A stretch of DNA of 64,000 nucleotides, taken from the NCBI GenBank assembly GCA_025504975.1, contig JANUWI010000009.1, positions 1,178,001-1,242,000 of the forward strand, written 5' to 3'. Source of the stretch: Plenodomus lindquistii. Lineage: Eukaryota; Ascomycota; Dothideomycetes; Pleosporales; Leptosphaeriaceae. This document shows, piece after piece, positions 42,784 through 55,588 of the stretch. Numbering within the stretch: position 1 is the stretch's first letter; each line of letters starts with the position of its first letter. A model generated the notes under the pieces. That model searched no databases, had not been told where the DNA came from, and saw nothing but the letters and a program-made list of their open reading frames with translations. The translations under genes were made by a program, and so were the position numbers.

Positions 42784-44662
42784 ATGTCGACAGATCAATA
42801 TGCGGACGGCTCTCTTCACGGGCCGTCCCAAATAGACGACACGATACCCATACATGGATCCACGAGGACGATCTTCGAATTTCGCCACGACTTCGATCAC
42901 TCTAGCATCCCGCTCGAGAGTGAAAGATATCCAGTAATAATCATTGGTTCGAGTATGATCGGTATGTCCTGGGTGTTTTGCTTGGCTATCACCGGTAAAT
43001 GTTCTCCAACGACGCTCTCGTACTGCTCCACGAAGCTAATTGAGCATGCGTATTGTATAGTGTAAAATCAATCACCTTCGACCGCCATCCTTCGACAGCC
43101 ATCCATCCACGAGCGGCATTGTTTTTGCTTCGAAGTCTGGAAATCTTTCGACAGCTCGGACTGGAGCATACGATGCAGAAGGAAAGCGCGTCGCAATTTG
43201 ACCTCGATGCTGGCATGGTGATCGTCGAGCAATTAGTCGGCGGAAAGGTCCTAGCAACCCTCCAAGCAAGTGATCCATCGAGAGTCGCCCAGGTAACGCC
43301 ATCTAAACGCCTTTGGCTTACGCAAAACATGTTTGAACCTCTTCTTCGTGACGCAGCAAAGGACTTTGGGGCCGAGCAAGAATTCAGCGAGACGGTGGTT
43401 CACTACGAGGAAATCGAAGATGAGGTGATTGTTGTTGTGCAAAACGTACATAGCAAGAAATATCGGAAGTTCAAAACGAACTATCTTGTTGCCTGTGACG
43501 GCAATCGCAGCGCGGCTAGGAAGAAGGAGAAGATCGAGTGGAGCGGTCCTGGCGTACAGGCGAACAGCATATCCATCAACTTCAGGGCTGATCTCGCACC
43601 ATTTCTTGGCACGAGAGCTATGCACGGTACGACATACGTTATCAACGAGAATATCAACGCCGGCTTCCGGCTTGAGAGCGGTGGGAAGGCTGGCTTTCTC
43701 ATTGTGACAGCAGCTGGTGGTAAGAAAAACTTCGAGGCCGACTCGGTCAGTGAACAGGAAGCCCGTAAGTACTTTTTCGATGCTTCTGGGATTAAAGAAG
43801 ACATTCCAGTGCAGATTGATTCCATTTCTTATTGGTCGATCGCCGCATTGTGCGCCGAGCGCCTTAACAACAAGGGCAGTCGCGTTTTTATTGCGGGAGA
43901 CGCCGCACACGTTGTGCCACCCACTGGAGGCATGGGTGGGAACACAGGAATTCAGGTAAGATAGTGGTCTCAGTCAACACAACAGTCTTTGTTCGTCGAC
44001 CTAATTCAGTATAACAGGATATATACAATCTAGCGTGGAAGCTAGCATATGTCGTTAGCGGTAGGGCATCACCGGGCCTCCTTGACACCTACAACACCGA
44101 GCGCCAACCCATAGACGAACTTATCGTCCAACAAGCCTTCTCAAGATACGAGACGCGCGTTTTGCACAGGAAACCGACGCATCCAGAGGTTGAAGATATC
44201 AATCTAGAGATTGGATACCGCTATCCAGCCGGTGCTTTCATCGTAGGAAGCGACCATCAGAAAACTGAACACGGGCTCTGGGAAGACCCTTATGCGCCGT
44301 CAGCAGCAGCAGGTACACGATTACCACATGTGGAACTCATCGATAGCTCCAATAAAAGGGCCTTGTCAACTCTCGATCTGATTAAACAGAACTTCGTTTT
44401 GTTTGCAGTTGATGATGATTCGCCTTGGGTGAAAGCTGCGCATGATTTCAGCAACTTGAAGGTCGACGGGTACATTCTGAACGAAGGATCGGTTCCCTAT
44501 GCAGATAGCCAGGGCAGAGTCAGGAAATTGTACGGCCTCGGTGACGGGGAGGCCGTGTTGATCCGGCCTGATGGACACATTGCCTGGAGGAGTCCAAAAG
44601 AAGCGAGTGATCATAGGTCGAAGCTGGCGGACGCTTTAGAAAAGATACTAAGACCAAAATAG
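42784..44662 (+). CDS. FAD-dependent aromatic monooxygenase (phenol hydroxylase / PheA-TfdB type)
   Basis: Exons 42784-43019, 43061-43955 and 44018-44662 join in phase to 591 residues. Visible features are the dinucleotide-binding strand YPVIIIGSSMIGM (residues about 49-61), the RAALFLLRSLEIFRQLGL helix, the CDG motif in YLVACDGNRS, and the second FAD motif VFIAGDAAHVVPPTGGMGGN. A C-terminal thioredoxin-like dimerisation domain ends with AVLIRPDGHIAWRSP. Such enzymes hydroxylate phenols and other aromatics using NAD(P)H and O2. The first intron is uncertain: the phase-consistent solution has only 41 nt and adds a few residues between GSSMIGM and VKSITFDRHP compared with what I expect for the family. 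Either the boundary is misplaced or the N-terminal FAD fold is lesioned. Confidence 0.85.
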
Positions 44663-46662
44663 TGTTTCTTAGAACTCTTGTTTGCGTATAGCTAACATAT
44701 TTAGTAAAAGCGTATCTAGATAAGAGTATAATTACCATATCTAAAACCCTTTTGGTCTCTATATCATCCCTTCTCAACATCTGCTGACTTTACTTTTAGT
44801 ATTTTTAGTATTGTGGTTTTTTCTCTCTGGAAGCTTACTATACTTTAGTTTTATATATTTTGCCTAAACTCCTATGTTGAAGGTGTAATCTGCATGAAAG
44901 CGGAGAGATATAATTCTGCTGCTTTGCTATCTATGTTGCTATTAAACAAGACCACTTCTATTCACCTTACCTTATGGCTCTACTTGCGCAGCTACGCTCT
45001 TCGGTCCTAACCTAAAAGTAGCCCTGCCCTGGCGACAGGCCTCTTCGTGGCGTTAGAAGAAAAGTTTGCGCGCTGGCATGAGCATGTTATACGAGACAGG
45101 GTGAGACTTGGGTAAGCGAAGTAGTAAGAGTGGGGTATAGGGCTGAAGGATGACATGATCTTGGAAGCTGTGGATAGGATCCGATACGATACGACGTGCA
45201 AGGATCTATGAACATGGCATTTGTCTTAGGCTCTCAGGGCGAGGATTGGAGTCTCGTGCGCGGTAATGACTCAAGAAAGTGTGAGTGCTGACGTGAGAAT
45301 GTGGTGTGGATCGATCTCTATGGTATGTATGAATTCAAGGCGACTGTGACAGAGCAACATTGATACACAACTTCTTCCGTGGCCAGCATTTAAAGTTAAG
45401 TAATGATCGGTATACTCACCCACGTATATACAGTCCGCTAGCTTTACGCATCCGATCCGATAGCTCCTCGCGAAGAACCTTGCTAGCGCACACTTGACAC
45501 GGCGGAGCGGTGGACAGCATGTTGGGTGCCTTGCATGTTCAACACCATACGCCAGTGTCATCACATCAGCGCATGCTGCCTATAGCCAGTAATACCAGTA
45601 CTCCGCCACTCCATGCTTACAATGCTGCCTACCAGACAACGTGGCTGAGCTGCCGCCCCATCTCAGTCTCCTGAAGCGGCAAATGCAGCGAATATTCGAC
45701 AAATGACCATACCCGTCAGCACAAGGCATGTCGAGTGGGATCGTGACACGCCATCTGGCGCAACTTTACATTCGGCGGTAAACATATGCATCTAGGGACA
45801 AGTTCGCAAAGCGTCCTCGATTCCAACTGGAAATATTCTGGTGGCGTAGCTGGACAACCAGGGTCATCGTCTATTGCAACTTATCGTCGACAACGATCGG
45901 CAGCACACCAATGACACTCACTACTCCCAATAAGTTATGTCGGCTCGGGAATCCGAAGGAGCGGGAGTTAAATGTGCCAACACCGCTGTCGAAGCTTTCC
46001 TGATACCGCCGTATAGGTACAACGCCAAAGCTCGGTAGCAAAGCCCAGTAAAAGCTCGGCAATGATAACACGAGCGCACCGCCCTACCCCTGATAACAAT
46101 GTCCCTACCAAAAGTGGTCAAATTCTCACTCGATGTCTCATATTACTAACAAGAATTGCATTTCCACATACGATGAGTGGACGTGACGGCTCTTGGTGGA
46201 GCAGATCAGATCCAATGCCGCCGGCGTGGCAGTCAGAGTGAATCAACACGATCAAGCCTTGCTCGAATCCCAGGACCCCGTATCGGTATAACGGTTTGAT
46301 TTAATGCTGATCAGAGTCTTGACCGCCGGTCTCCTTTTTATAGGGCAGCTAGACCTCTAGGATCCAAGCAATGGGCTCGTAATGGGATACGATGACAAGC
46401 TGATGGACGCCTTCTTTTTTTTCTTGACCCATTTCGCCTCTTTCTTGCGAGTATGGCTTTGAAAGCTTTTTCGTTACTTGTATAAGTATGCCCTGTACTT
46501 TCGTTTGATCAAATTTGTTTCGCTAGCTAAGCTTCTGCTTCTTTCGCGGTTCAATATTTTAGAGGACTTTTCTAGACTTCATCGTTCTTCACTCGAATAT
46601 TAGAAGTTATACTCGCTACTTCTATTGATTATTCTTCGTTATTCTAACATCCGACACTTGAC
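44663..46662. other. Intergenic region with an AT-rich patch
   Basis: About 2 kb. Positions 44680-44960 are notably AT-rich compared with the neighbourhood, possibly old transposon debris, although no terminus or coding remnant was identified. The last 300 bp should hold the promoter of the CBM18-laccase gene. No gene was recognised. Confidence 0.45.
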
Positions 46663-49349
46663 ATGCGGTTCGCCACTCAGGCATTGGCCGTACTGTTGGC
46701 CGGCTGCACTCTCGTTGCGGCCTCCGGAGGCGAAACAGGAGAGCTGCGCGTAAGCCATGATGGGACATGCGGTGATGGCGTCACGTGCTATGGCTCGCAG
46801 TTCGGTGGATGTTGTAATGCGTCAGGCGAGTGTGGCTCGTGAGTCGCCCAACGAACTGTATGTGCTTGCAATGTCACTGACTAGATTAGGACCAAAAATC
46901 ACTGCGGCAAGGGCTGTCAGATAGCATTGGGATACTGTCAAAATACTCAGGGTAAAGTGTCACCCGACGGAACATGCGGGTATGTGAACCCTGATCCCAT
47001 TGACGATTGAACAGTTGGCTGACATGTGTTCAACAATTCAGCGGAAGCCAAGGCTACACATGTAAAGGCTCAAAGTTCGGACCATGCTGTAGTCAGTATC
47101 TCTACTGTGGACATGGACCTGACTACTGTGGATCGGGTGAAGCACATGGTATGGACCCCTTGTAGGCAGAATGAAGACGCATTCTTGGACCTCGTCTTGC
47201 TTTCCCAGTTATGAATTCGTACTGACCATGCAGACGGTGAACATCTTGCACCCCGAGATAACTCCCCTACTTTCTCGTCCAGTACACTCAGCGTTGTAAC
47301 GAGATCAAGTAGTAGGGCTACAGCAGGCTACCCGGTAGCCTCGAAAGACACACTGCCATATCCCTATGACTCTACAGTAGTCTCTCACACTACAATTGCG
47401 TATTCAGGGACTGGAACAGGAACTCTTCGCCCATCTTCTTTGGTCGTGAGCAAGGGCGGCTACCATACCAATGCTCCCGAACCAACGTCGTCCGTCTCAT
47501 ATACCGCCATCACTCCGACCTTGATTCCTAGTTCGGCCAACCCATCTGCTTCTTCACTTGCATCTGCCTCGGCTTCCGCATCGGCATGCGCGCATCCTTT
47601 CAAGAAGCGCGAAGAGAGCCATGTTTTTAAGCGTGAAGAGATGGATGAAAATTGCGTCCCATGTGACGGACAGAATGGCTCGCTACCCTACTGCGGTGCG
47701 GATCATACCACCGACAGTTACAAATTTACTCCTAAGACTTGCCGCACCGTCTACTACAACCTTGACATCACGAACACTACCATGGCGCCTGATGGGTACG
47801 AGAGGATTGTGCTGTCTGTCAATAATCAGATGCCGGGCCCGCTGATGGAAGCCAACTGGGGTGATACTGTCGTTGTTACAGTGAATAACAGGCTCCAAGA
47901 TAATGGAACGAGCATTCACTTCCACGGACTCCGCCAGCTAAACAATTCCGAGTACGATGGTGTTCCAGCCATCACTCAGTGCCCTATCGCTCCTGGTGAT
48001 TCAATGACCTACAAGTGGACCGCTACCAACTATGGAACCTCGTGGTATCACAGCCACTATGCCATCCAGGCATGGGAGGGAGTCGCTGGCCCTATGATTA
48101 TTCATGGACCTACCGCAGCTACCTGGGATGAAGATTTAGGCACCGTCATGCTTCAAGATTGGTCGCACCGCACCGTCGACTCCCTCTACGACATTGAACA
48201 AGATGCCATCAATGGCGGCCCCCGTATCCTAGACAATGGCCTCATCAACGGGAAAAACACATGGGGTGTTGACGGCACGAGCAATCAGACAGGCTCACGC
48301 TTCGAATTCGACCGTGAGTTTGAACCAGGAAAGACATACTTAATCCGCATTATCAATGCCGCCATCCAAGCAACCTTCAAATTCTACATCGACGACCACG
48401 AACTCGAAGTAATAAACATGGACTTCACCAACGTTGTCCCTTACAAGACCAAGATCGTAAACATCGTGATCGGCCAGCGCTACATGCTCCTTGTCAAAGC
48501 CAAAGCCAAGCCAGGAAACTACTGGATGCGCGCTGACTCTCAACGCGCTTGCTCCGGTAACACACAAGCCGACGACATCAAAGGCATCGTCCGATATGTC
48601 GGCGCGCCCAAACCACAAGCCATCCCCACATCAACAGCATACAACTACACCGGCGAATGTGTCGATGAGCCCCTCGCAAGTCTCGTACCCACAGCCCCCC
48701 TCGACGCCTATGCCAACAACGAAAAGTTCCAAAAAGACATCACAGTCGCGCCAAACAGCGAGAATCTGTTCCGCTGGTATCTCTCCGGCACGAGCTTCTA
48801 CAGCAAATACGAGGACCCGACGCTCGTCCGTGTCATCGCTAACAACAGCGTGCCAACATACAGCGGAAACCTAATCCTGGATCTTCCAAACATGGGAGAG
48901 TGGATATACATCATTGTGCAATCTACCATCCCCGTAAACCACCCTATCCATCTCCACGGCCATGTAAGCTATCCCCCTCCTCCCTTCCATACCCCTGCAT
49001 CACCACCCAACTAACCCTTCTCACCCAGGACTTCCTGATTCTCGGCTCCGGCCCCGGCACATATACCTCTCAACCGCTCAACCTGCACAACCCGCCGCGC
49101 CGCGACACCGCAAACATGCCGGCAGCAGGCTGGCTTGCGCTGGCGTTCGAAACGGATAACCCGGGTGCGTGGCTCATGCATTGCCATATTGGGTGGCATA
49201 CGAGCATGGGGTTTGCGCTGCAGATTCTAGAGGGTAAGAATTTGGTCAGGGATACGGTGAAGGATGAGTGCAAGTTGTATGGGACGTGTAGGAGGTGGAA
49301 TGAGTGGGTTGAGAAGAGGGGGTTTAAGCAGCATGATTCGGGGGTGTAA
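46663..49349 (+). CDS. Secreted laccase-type multicopper oxidase with two N-terminal CBM18 chitin-binding modules
   Basis: Five exons (46663-46838, 46890-46979, 47042-47148, 47234-48963, 49029-49349) join in phase to 807 residues, about 200 more than a usual ascomycete laccase. A signal peptide (MRFATQALAVLLAGCTLVAA) is followed by a complete eight-Cys hevein-like module (TCGDGVTC, GGCC, GECG, HCGKGCQ, GYC) and a second module keeping six Cys (TCGGSQGYTC, GPCC, YCG, DYCGSG). A Ser/Thr linker follows, then KKR (248-250) and KR (257-258). The three-cupredoxin oxidase has all four copper motifs: HFHG (from 353), HSH, HPIHLHGH and HCHIGWH. It ends in DSGV, the ascomycete C-terminal plug. It should oxidise phenols, as in melanin or lignin-related chemistry, possibly at chitin surfaces. 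Confidence 0.93.
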
Positions 49350-52300
49350 GGGGAGGGACGGAGGTAATATGTGTGCGTGTGGTTTCTTTTGGTTTCATGA
49401 TACCCATTTGTATAAGAGGGGTTTGAGGATTCTTTTTTGCCAGATTTCAGGATTGATGTAGGGGAGTAGATTAGCGGAAGCTGTGGAGGCGGGTTTTGAG
49501 GTGAATTTCTGGCGGTGAAGGGTGAGCGTTTGATCGATCAGCGCACTTTTATTTTGCAGTTGTGCAAGCTGCATGTACCAGACAACCCATTATGATACGC
49601 ATAGTAATTCTTCTTCCATTCATCTAATACTCCACATCGCTGCAAACCTAACACGTCCACGTCGACCCCCTGGTAACAAGTCTAAGCTCTTCCTCAGGCG
49701 TCGCCAAGGCCACCCTATCTCTACTTGCGCACAGAATGAGTTCCTAAAATGAACTTCTTTGCTCATAGCGGACTGCGTCTCAAAGGTACCCACTCAGTCT
49801 GCAGAATACAAGATCAAAGTCGTGCTCTCACGATAGGAGCGACAGTATGAGATTTAATGCCTGGTAGTAGGGCATTGGCGGAAGTTACAAGTGGGAGCGC
49901 TTCGTGTATTAGTGGGCGTGTTGGCTTGGTGTGTTGTACCTCGATTGTGAGTCTGGGGGTTGCAAGTGGTGAGAAGGGGTGCGTGGGGGAAGGGATGGAA
50001 ATGGAGAGATGGAAAGGAGGAAGGAATATGAGACATGTGGAGTGGCTATGGGTTTGTTTTTGGAGGGGTGAGTAGGTGATAAGAGAGGTGTGAAAGCGCG
50101 TAGACATGTAGAGGGAGAGATCTGTAGAGGGAGAGACGTGAGCAGGAGAGAGACGCGAGGAGACGCGAGGAGAAGAGAGGCGTGAGGAGAAGGGCCATGG
50201 CCCTTGACCTGAGCCTGAGGATTTGGTTTCGACCATACCACAGATAGTTGCAATGTTGCTCAGGATAATGGCGTGCTTGCGGATTTGCGAAGTCGTTCAG
50301 ACACATTGCGTGCTTGCCACATAGTACCTGCATGACCAGCCTGCCTTGTACATGCCTAACTGGGACGAGAAGAAGTCAGCTTGCATGTTCGGCGCTAGTT
50401 GGAATGTGTGGCAGATCGGCTATGTGTCATAAGCTCCCAGTCGTCTGGAGACCGGGGGGAGCGAAGCCAGTCAATTTAACCTGCATGCACTTATCCGAGT
50501 CTCAAGCCCAGACAAGGAGGTGACATGTAGGAAGCGGCATGTGAGAAGCTCCGTGCTTGGCAAGCTTCCATACGGTGAAGAGATGCTTATCCTGCGCGAT
50601 GATCTTGGCAATTCTTTCACAGCCTCAGAGCCACCAGTGTAGGCTCCATAGGCAAGGAAGGCGATCCTGTGGAATCTAGAGCCGCCTATCGAGAATGCGT
50701 TTTCTTTGCTTCTGTGCGATAGCCAGGGACGGCAAGTATGCGTATGCACTGTCAAAATCCGTGTTTTCCTTCCTGAGTACCAGCATGGTTTTCAGCTGTA
50801 CAGTGGTTCAGCCTTTAGCCAATATGAATGTTGTGAGAATTCACGTTGAGATAAGATAATCTTAGTGTTAGTATCTTTGAGAACAAGGAACGGCTCGTCA
50901 GAGGCAGTTGGCATGTGGAAGTGGGTGGCGTACTTTCGCATAACTTGATACAGAAGGAGCTCTTCGGCGAAGAACAAGCGTAATACATAGGTCGTGCGTA
51001 GATTAGGGTGTTAAGTTGCAAGCTTTGGGTCCAGTAGATGGACCATGAGCTACCAGGACGATGAGAACGGAGATTCCAGGGGTGAAACAAGCCCTTCTAA
51101 GCCCTGGGCCTGTCTTGAGGTGCTCCAAACGCTTTGCACTATAACTGGTCTAGCCATTGTTGGGAGGTAATAAAGATAAAGGCTGATGCGCAAGCAATTA
51201 GGTTGTTTAGTATCATGAAAGCCAAATCTTCGCTAACAATAGCTGATTATCAGGATGTATACTAGATTCTTATTGGTAAATCGACGTTCACTGTTGCTTA
51301 CCGATACAAGTCGTGAAACTTTGTGGCCTGAGTTCCGGCGGTGGTGATGGGATCAACACCAGGACGTTGGCATTCACATGATTTGATCACACAGATTGCT
51401 CATCCGCTGCGTGGATGATGATCGAATCCTAGTCACCCACCCATGAAAGTATTGTTGCACCAAGCATTCCGATTGGAGGGGGGAGCATAGCCCAGTGGTT
51501 CAAGATAGCCTAACATAAGCGCTGGGAAAGATTATGTTCTTGGCAATCGGCGCAGATAGACGATCAAGGAAGGTGTAGAACGCCCCAAGGATCATCAGCA
51601 GAGCTTTGCAAAAGCTTGTGGTAGGCTGCAGCAGCCACAACCCAAAGGGCTACCAAACCTCCAATGTCGTGGCTGTGGTGGAAAAGACGACGTCCGCGCT
51701 TCCAGTGTCGTGAAGTGCGATGCGCAAACCGCAAACCACCTACCTAGTTGGGTAGTTGAAAACATGCAAGCCGTAATCTGCTTGTCATGAGGAGGCTCGG
51801 TTCAACAATGAACGGTTCAGGTCGCCTGGTCAAGGTACAATCTCCTTCCTTTCTTGCTCCTACTCATACTAAGTGCTTCATAAGGTTCAGGCTTGGGTAA
51901 GTAGCAGCCGGTTGGCCTTCACTTGCTCATGTCAGCCTGCTCAGTACGTCATCAGCAGAAGTTCACGCGTATGTGCTTAGTCTTGCGGGGCTTTTCTAGG
52001 GGACTGATGTTGGATCAATTATTACAAATAAGACCGGCACAACAATGGAACGGTACAGAGTAGCTTCTGAGCCAAGCATGAAGTCAAGCTGGAAATGTCC
52101 ATGTACACCTACCAAGTCTCAGCTTCGCGCTTGAAGCGGCTGTGCGTGTCATCGTGGCAGATAGTGGATGCGCATGACCATTCGGAGATGGACGACATAA
52201 TCACCGGTGTCTCGAAGTGATGCCGGGTTGATGGACTGTGGGATGTCAGATCGACAACCAGGGCCGGCACGTGCGTACGGAGAAAAGCGGCACGCGTGGA

Positions 52301-54119
52301 CTCGCCAAGCATTCGGATAGCGCTCTGCCCTCCGTGCCTCCCTTCACTCCATTCCACACTACTCCTCGCGCCACATGGCGACCCGTGTACAAAAGCGTGC
52401 TAGATAACGACTAGATTCGACATGGTCTTGCAGTTTCCGGAGACCCCTTCGTAAAACTTAGGTACAGAAAGCTTTAGCGGGATGTCAGCATCGATGTTTT
52501 GATCGACGAGGACATTGAGTCAGGAACTGTGGGGGAGGCTTGACTATAGCGCTCCTCCGCGGAAACACCCGCATCCATCCATCACCGACCGCATTCGGAA
52601 CTAACAGCTCGGGGGGGTTGGACTATGGCATTCCTAAGGCTCATCGAGCACGCAAAGAGATCCGAACAGCGTGAGTCAACGCTTATCAACGGTAAGACAT
52701 TTATTGCATAACAGTCTCTACTACGTCACACTTCTAAGTGACTGATGGTCTGCATTCAGTTTCGTTATCGTCTTATCTGAGGTTCTGGCTAAGGTCCAGG
52801 ATAATTATATTGATCTGCATCCACTACATCCAAAGAAGGAGGTCAGAGTTGTATAACGTGCTTTTAAGCTTAATATTAGTGGCCTTGGTGTGGTCAGCAG
52901 ATCCGTTGCATTGTGAGCTGTCTGCAGATGGCGGATGCGCATGCTCGGTGCTTCTGAGCGCCTTGACGGTTTTACCTCTCACTCCTGATTGTGGAGCTGC
53001 CACGGTTGAGGCGCTCTCATATGCTGATCCTCCTGGTAAAGTGGGCTCCTTGCTTTGGACTTGTGATTGGCTCGACGCCATATTCCACTATCCGAGACCC
53101 TGGCGTAGCAAGGGGTCGTTATGGCAGTCGTGGACTGCCGGGCGAAGACGCAAATGATCGTCCTACAATCCAGAGTACTGAGAGCCTATCATTGCACCCC
53201 GCGGCAGAAGGCTGCAGATTCAGACAACTTTCTTGGTTATTCGCCCCTCGTCGAAAACTATCTCCTGTAATCCGATGTTATGCTACCAGTTACACGTTCT
53301 AGAACCACATTCCAAACCAGTGGTTGTACCCGGGACAAGTACGGCTCGCTCATCTTTTGGTTGCGCTGCCAGTAATTCCTGGGTCGCTACGCAAAGCCTA
53401 CGACCGACATCTGATCTGCTAGTGAGGCAAAAAGTACCGGCTCGCCCCGAATCTCTAGATATGGATCTGGACCCGGGACTGAGAGGGCTCCGGGAATTAC
53501 AAGCTACTCCGAACTCGGGCTGTATGCTGGGATTATCCACAGGGGGATCGATGACGATTGTGAGACCGCAAACGACCAACAGACGCATGCAAGGCATGCT
53601 ACGCAGATCCGACGGCTTTGCTTGCATCAAGTCATCGTCAACTTATAGTCGATCAAGTAATCAGTCACATCATACTGCACGCAAGGGTTGGGATCAAGCT
53701 CCTGCAGCATCGCTCGTCCTTTGTAAACCAATCGCGCTAGCGCCTATTGACGCTCTCTCCGCCGAACCTCTTCATAACGTCTTCCACATCCCAAAACTAG
53801 TAAGCGCCTTTAATTTGGACCGCATGTTGCCAAGAACAGAATGCTCAATCTCCCCCAGGCTCCATCATCTTCCCATTGCTCAGACCGTTCCGCCACCTCT
53901 CCGTCCACACTACTGCAGTGCTCCGGGAGCAAGTAGTGCCGGACCATACCGTCTCACCTACTATTCTCGGCATCGAGCGAGTGCACTCGCCACATTGAGC
54001 TGCTCTATCGCTTGACGGCACCAGGTCTTTCAGTGTAAGTATGCTTGGTCTACACCATACCACGTTGATCATAGTGACTAATTCCATTTGGCAGCCCAAC
54101 ACCTCATGACACTTATCAT
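49350..54119. other. Gene-poor region of nearly 4.8 kb
   Basis: No gene with a recognisable domain was found on either strand. Local features are a purine-rich, imperfect GAGACGCGAG-type repeat at 50100-50195 and a TAGCCCAGTGGTT stretch at 51489 that resembles a tRNA A box but lacks the rest of a tRNA. The longest uninterrupted frame (53272-54015, plus strand) has no recognisable feature and may be chance or a decayed gene. Confidence 0.45.
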
Positions 54120-54129
54120 ACCTATATAA
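54120..54129 (+). promoter_or_regulatory. TATA box of the first subtilase gene
   Basis: CCTATATAAA lies about 115 bp upstream of the ATG, a usual distance for a fungal gene with a short 5' UTR. Confidence 0.6.
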
Positions 54130-54242
54130 ACTGCACCAAGAACCCCCATCAATCGTCAGGCAACTATCGCAGCAACTATCTGCCATTCACTTAAATCATC
54201 CTACTACTTTCACCCTAGCACCATCGCTGTTGCACCGCAAAT

Positions 54243-55588
54243 ATGAAGCTTTCACTTCTTCTCGCACTTCTTCCAGTGGCTCTGGCCCTTCCAGCGCCCG
54301 TCATTATTCCCCGTGCTGGATCTCCTATTCCAGGAAGGTTCATTGTCAAGATGAAGAACGAGAATATTCAAACCCGTATCAACAACGCCTTGAAGCTGCT
54401 CGACAAGGGCCCATCCCACGTTTACAACTTCGGCTCGTTTGGCGGATTTGCTGCTGAATTGAACGACAACCTTGTTCAGATCCTACGTAACTTTCCGGGT
54501 GTACGAGCCTGAACCTCAGTCTCAGGTGGCTCTGCTAATTGCTGACAGGTTGATTACATCGAGCAAGATGCTGTCGTTCGATCCAACCTTGGCACCGAAA
54601 TCCACCTTGAGAAGAAGGCATACGTCACTCAAGCATCTTCCACTTGGGGACTTGCCCGTATCTCCCACCAGGCTCGTGGTAGTACCTCGTACACCTACGA
54701 CAGTACTGCTGGCGCCAACACCTGCGCATACGTGATCGACACCGGAATTTCCACCACACACCCCGAGTTTGAAGGCCGCGCCACCTTCCTTGCTAACTTT
54801 GCAGGTGATGGCTCCAACACCGACGGTAACGGCCACGGAACTCACGTTGCTGGAACTATCGGCTCCAAGACTTACGGAGTAGCCAAGAAGACCAAGCTCT
54901 ACGCGGTCAAAGTCCTCGACGCAAGCGGTTCGGTAAGCTAGGCACAGTCCTCTGCTCTCCGATGTACTCGCTGATCAAATGCAGGGTACCAACTCTGGCG
55001 TCATTGCTGGTATCAACTTCGTCGCCAACGACGCAAAGACCCGCAGCTGCCCGAACGGCGCCGTTGCCAACATGTCTCTGGGCGGTAGCAAATCCACCGC
55101 CGTAAACTCTGCTGCTGCGGGCGTCGTCAATGCTGGTGTCTTCTTGGCTGTTGCTGCTGGTAACGAAGCCCAAGATGCTAACAATGTCTCGCCCGCCTCT
55201 GAGCCCTCTGCTTTCACCGTTGGCGCCACTGACAGCTCCGACCGACTGGCTTCCTTCTCTAACTACGGCACCGCCGTCGATGTTCTTGCCCCTGGTGTTG
55301 CCATTCTCTCCACCTGGTTGAACGGTGGCACTGTATGTCCCCGCTGCTTTTGATTGACTCATATCTCGTATTCAAACTGACCGCTCTTTGCAGAACTCCA
55401 TCTCTGGTACCTCCATGGCATCTCCCCATGTCGCTGGTCTTGCTGCCTACCTCCTTGGCTTCGAGGGCAAGAAAACCCCCGCTGTTCTTGGTGCCCGCAT
55501 CACCACCCTTTCCCTAAAAAACAAAATCACCCGTCTTCCTAGCGGCACCAAGAATTACCTTGCATTCAACGGAAACCCCAGCGGTTAG
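54243..55588 (+). CDS. Secreted subtilisin-like serine protease (S8A, proteinase K-like)
   Basis: Four exons (54243-54500, 54549-54932, 54985-55332, 55394-55588) give 394 residues. The protein has a signal peptide (MKLSLLLALLPVALA), an I9 propeptide starting near PIPGRFIVKMK and running to about residue 107, and a proteinase-K-type catalytic domain. The triad is Asp150 (YVIDTGI), His182 (GHGTHVAG) and Ser337 (SGTSMASPH), with the oxyanion Asn in AAGNEA. The propeptide should fold the enzyme and then be cut off autocatalytically. Such secreted alkaline proteases feed the fungus and often act in host or insect interaction. A paralog lies 3.3 kb downstream; the first intron is at exactly the same place in both (after residue 86). 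Confidence 0.96.

Noticed and set aside
44680..44960. AT-rich patch as a transposon relic
   Set aside because: No terminal repeat, target duplication or coding remnant could be found; kept only as a note in the intergenic entry.
51480..51560. tRNA-like stretch with TAGCCCAGTGGTT
   Set aside because: No B box or matching acceptor stem follows within tRNA distance.
53272..54015. Plus-strand frame of about 247 codons in the gene-poor region
   Set aside because: No signal peptide, domain or splice pattern was seen, and one frame of this length is expected by chance in a window this size.
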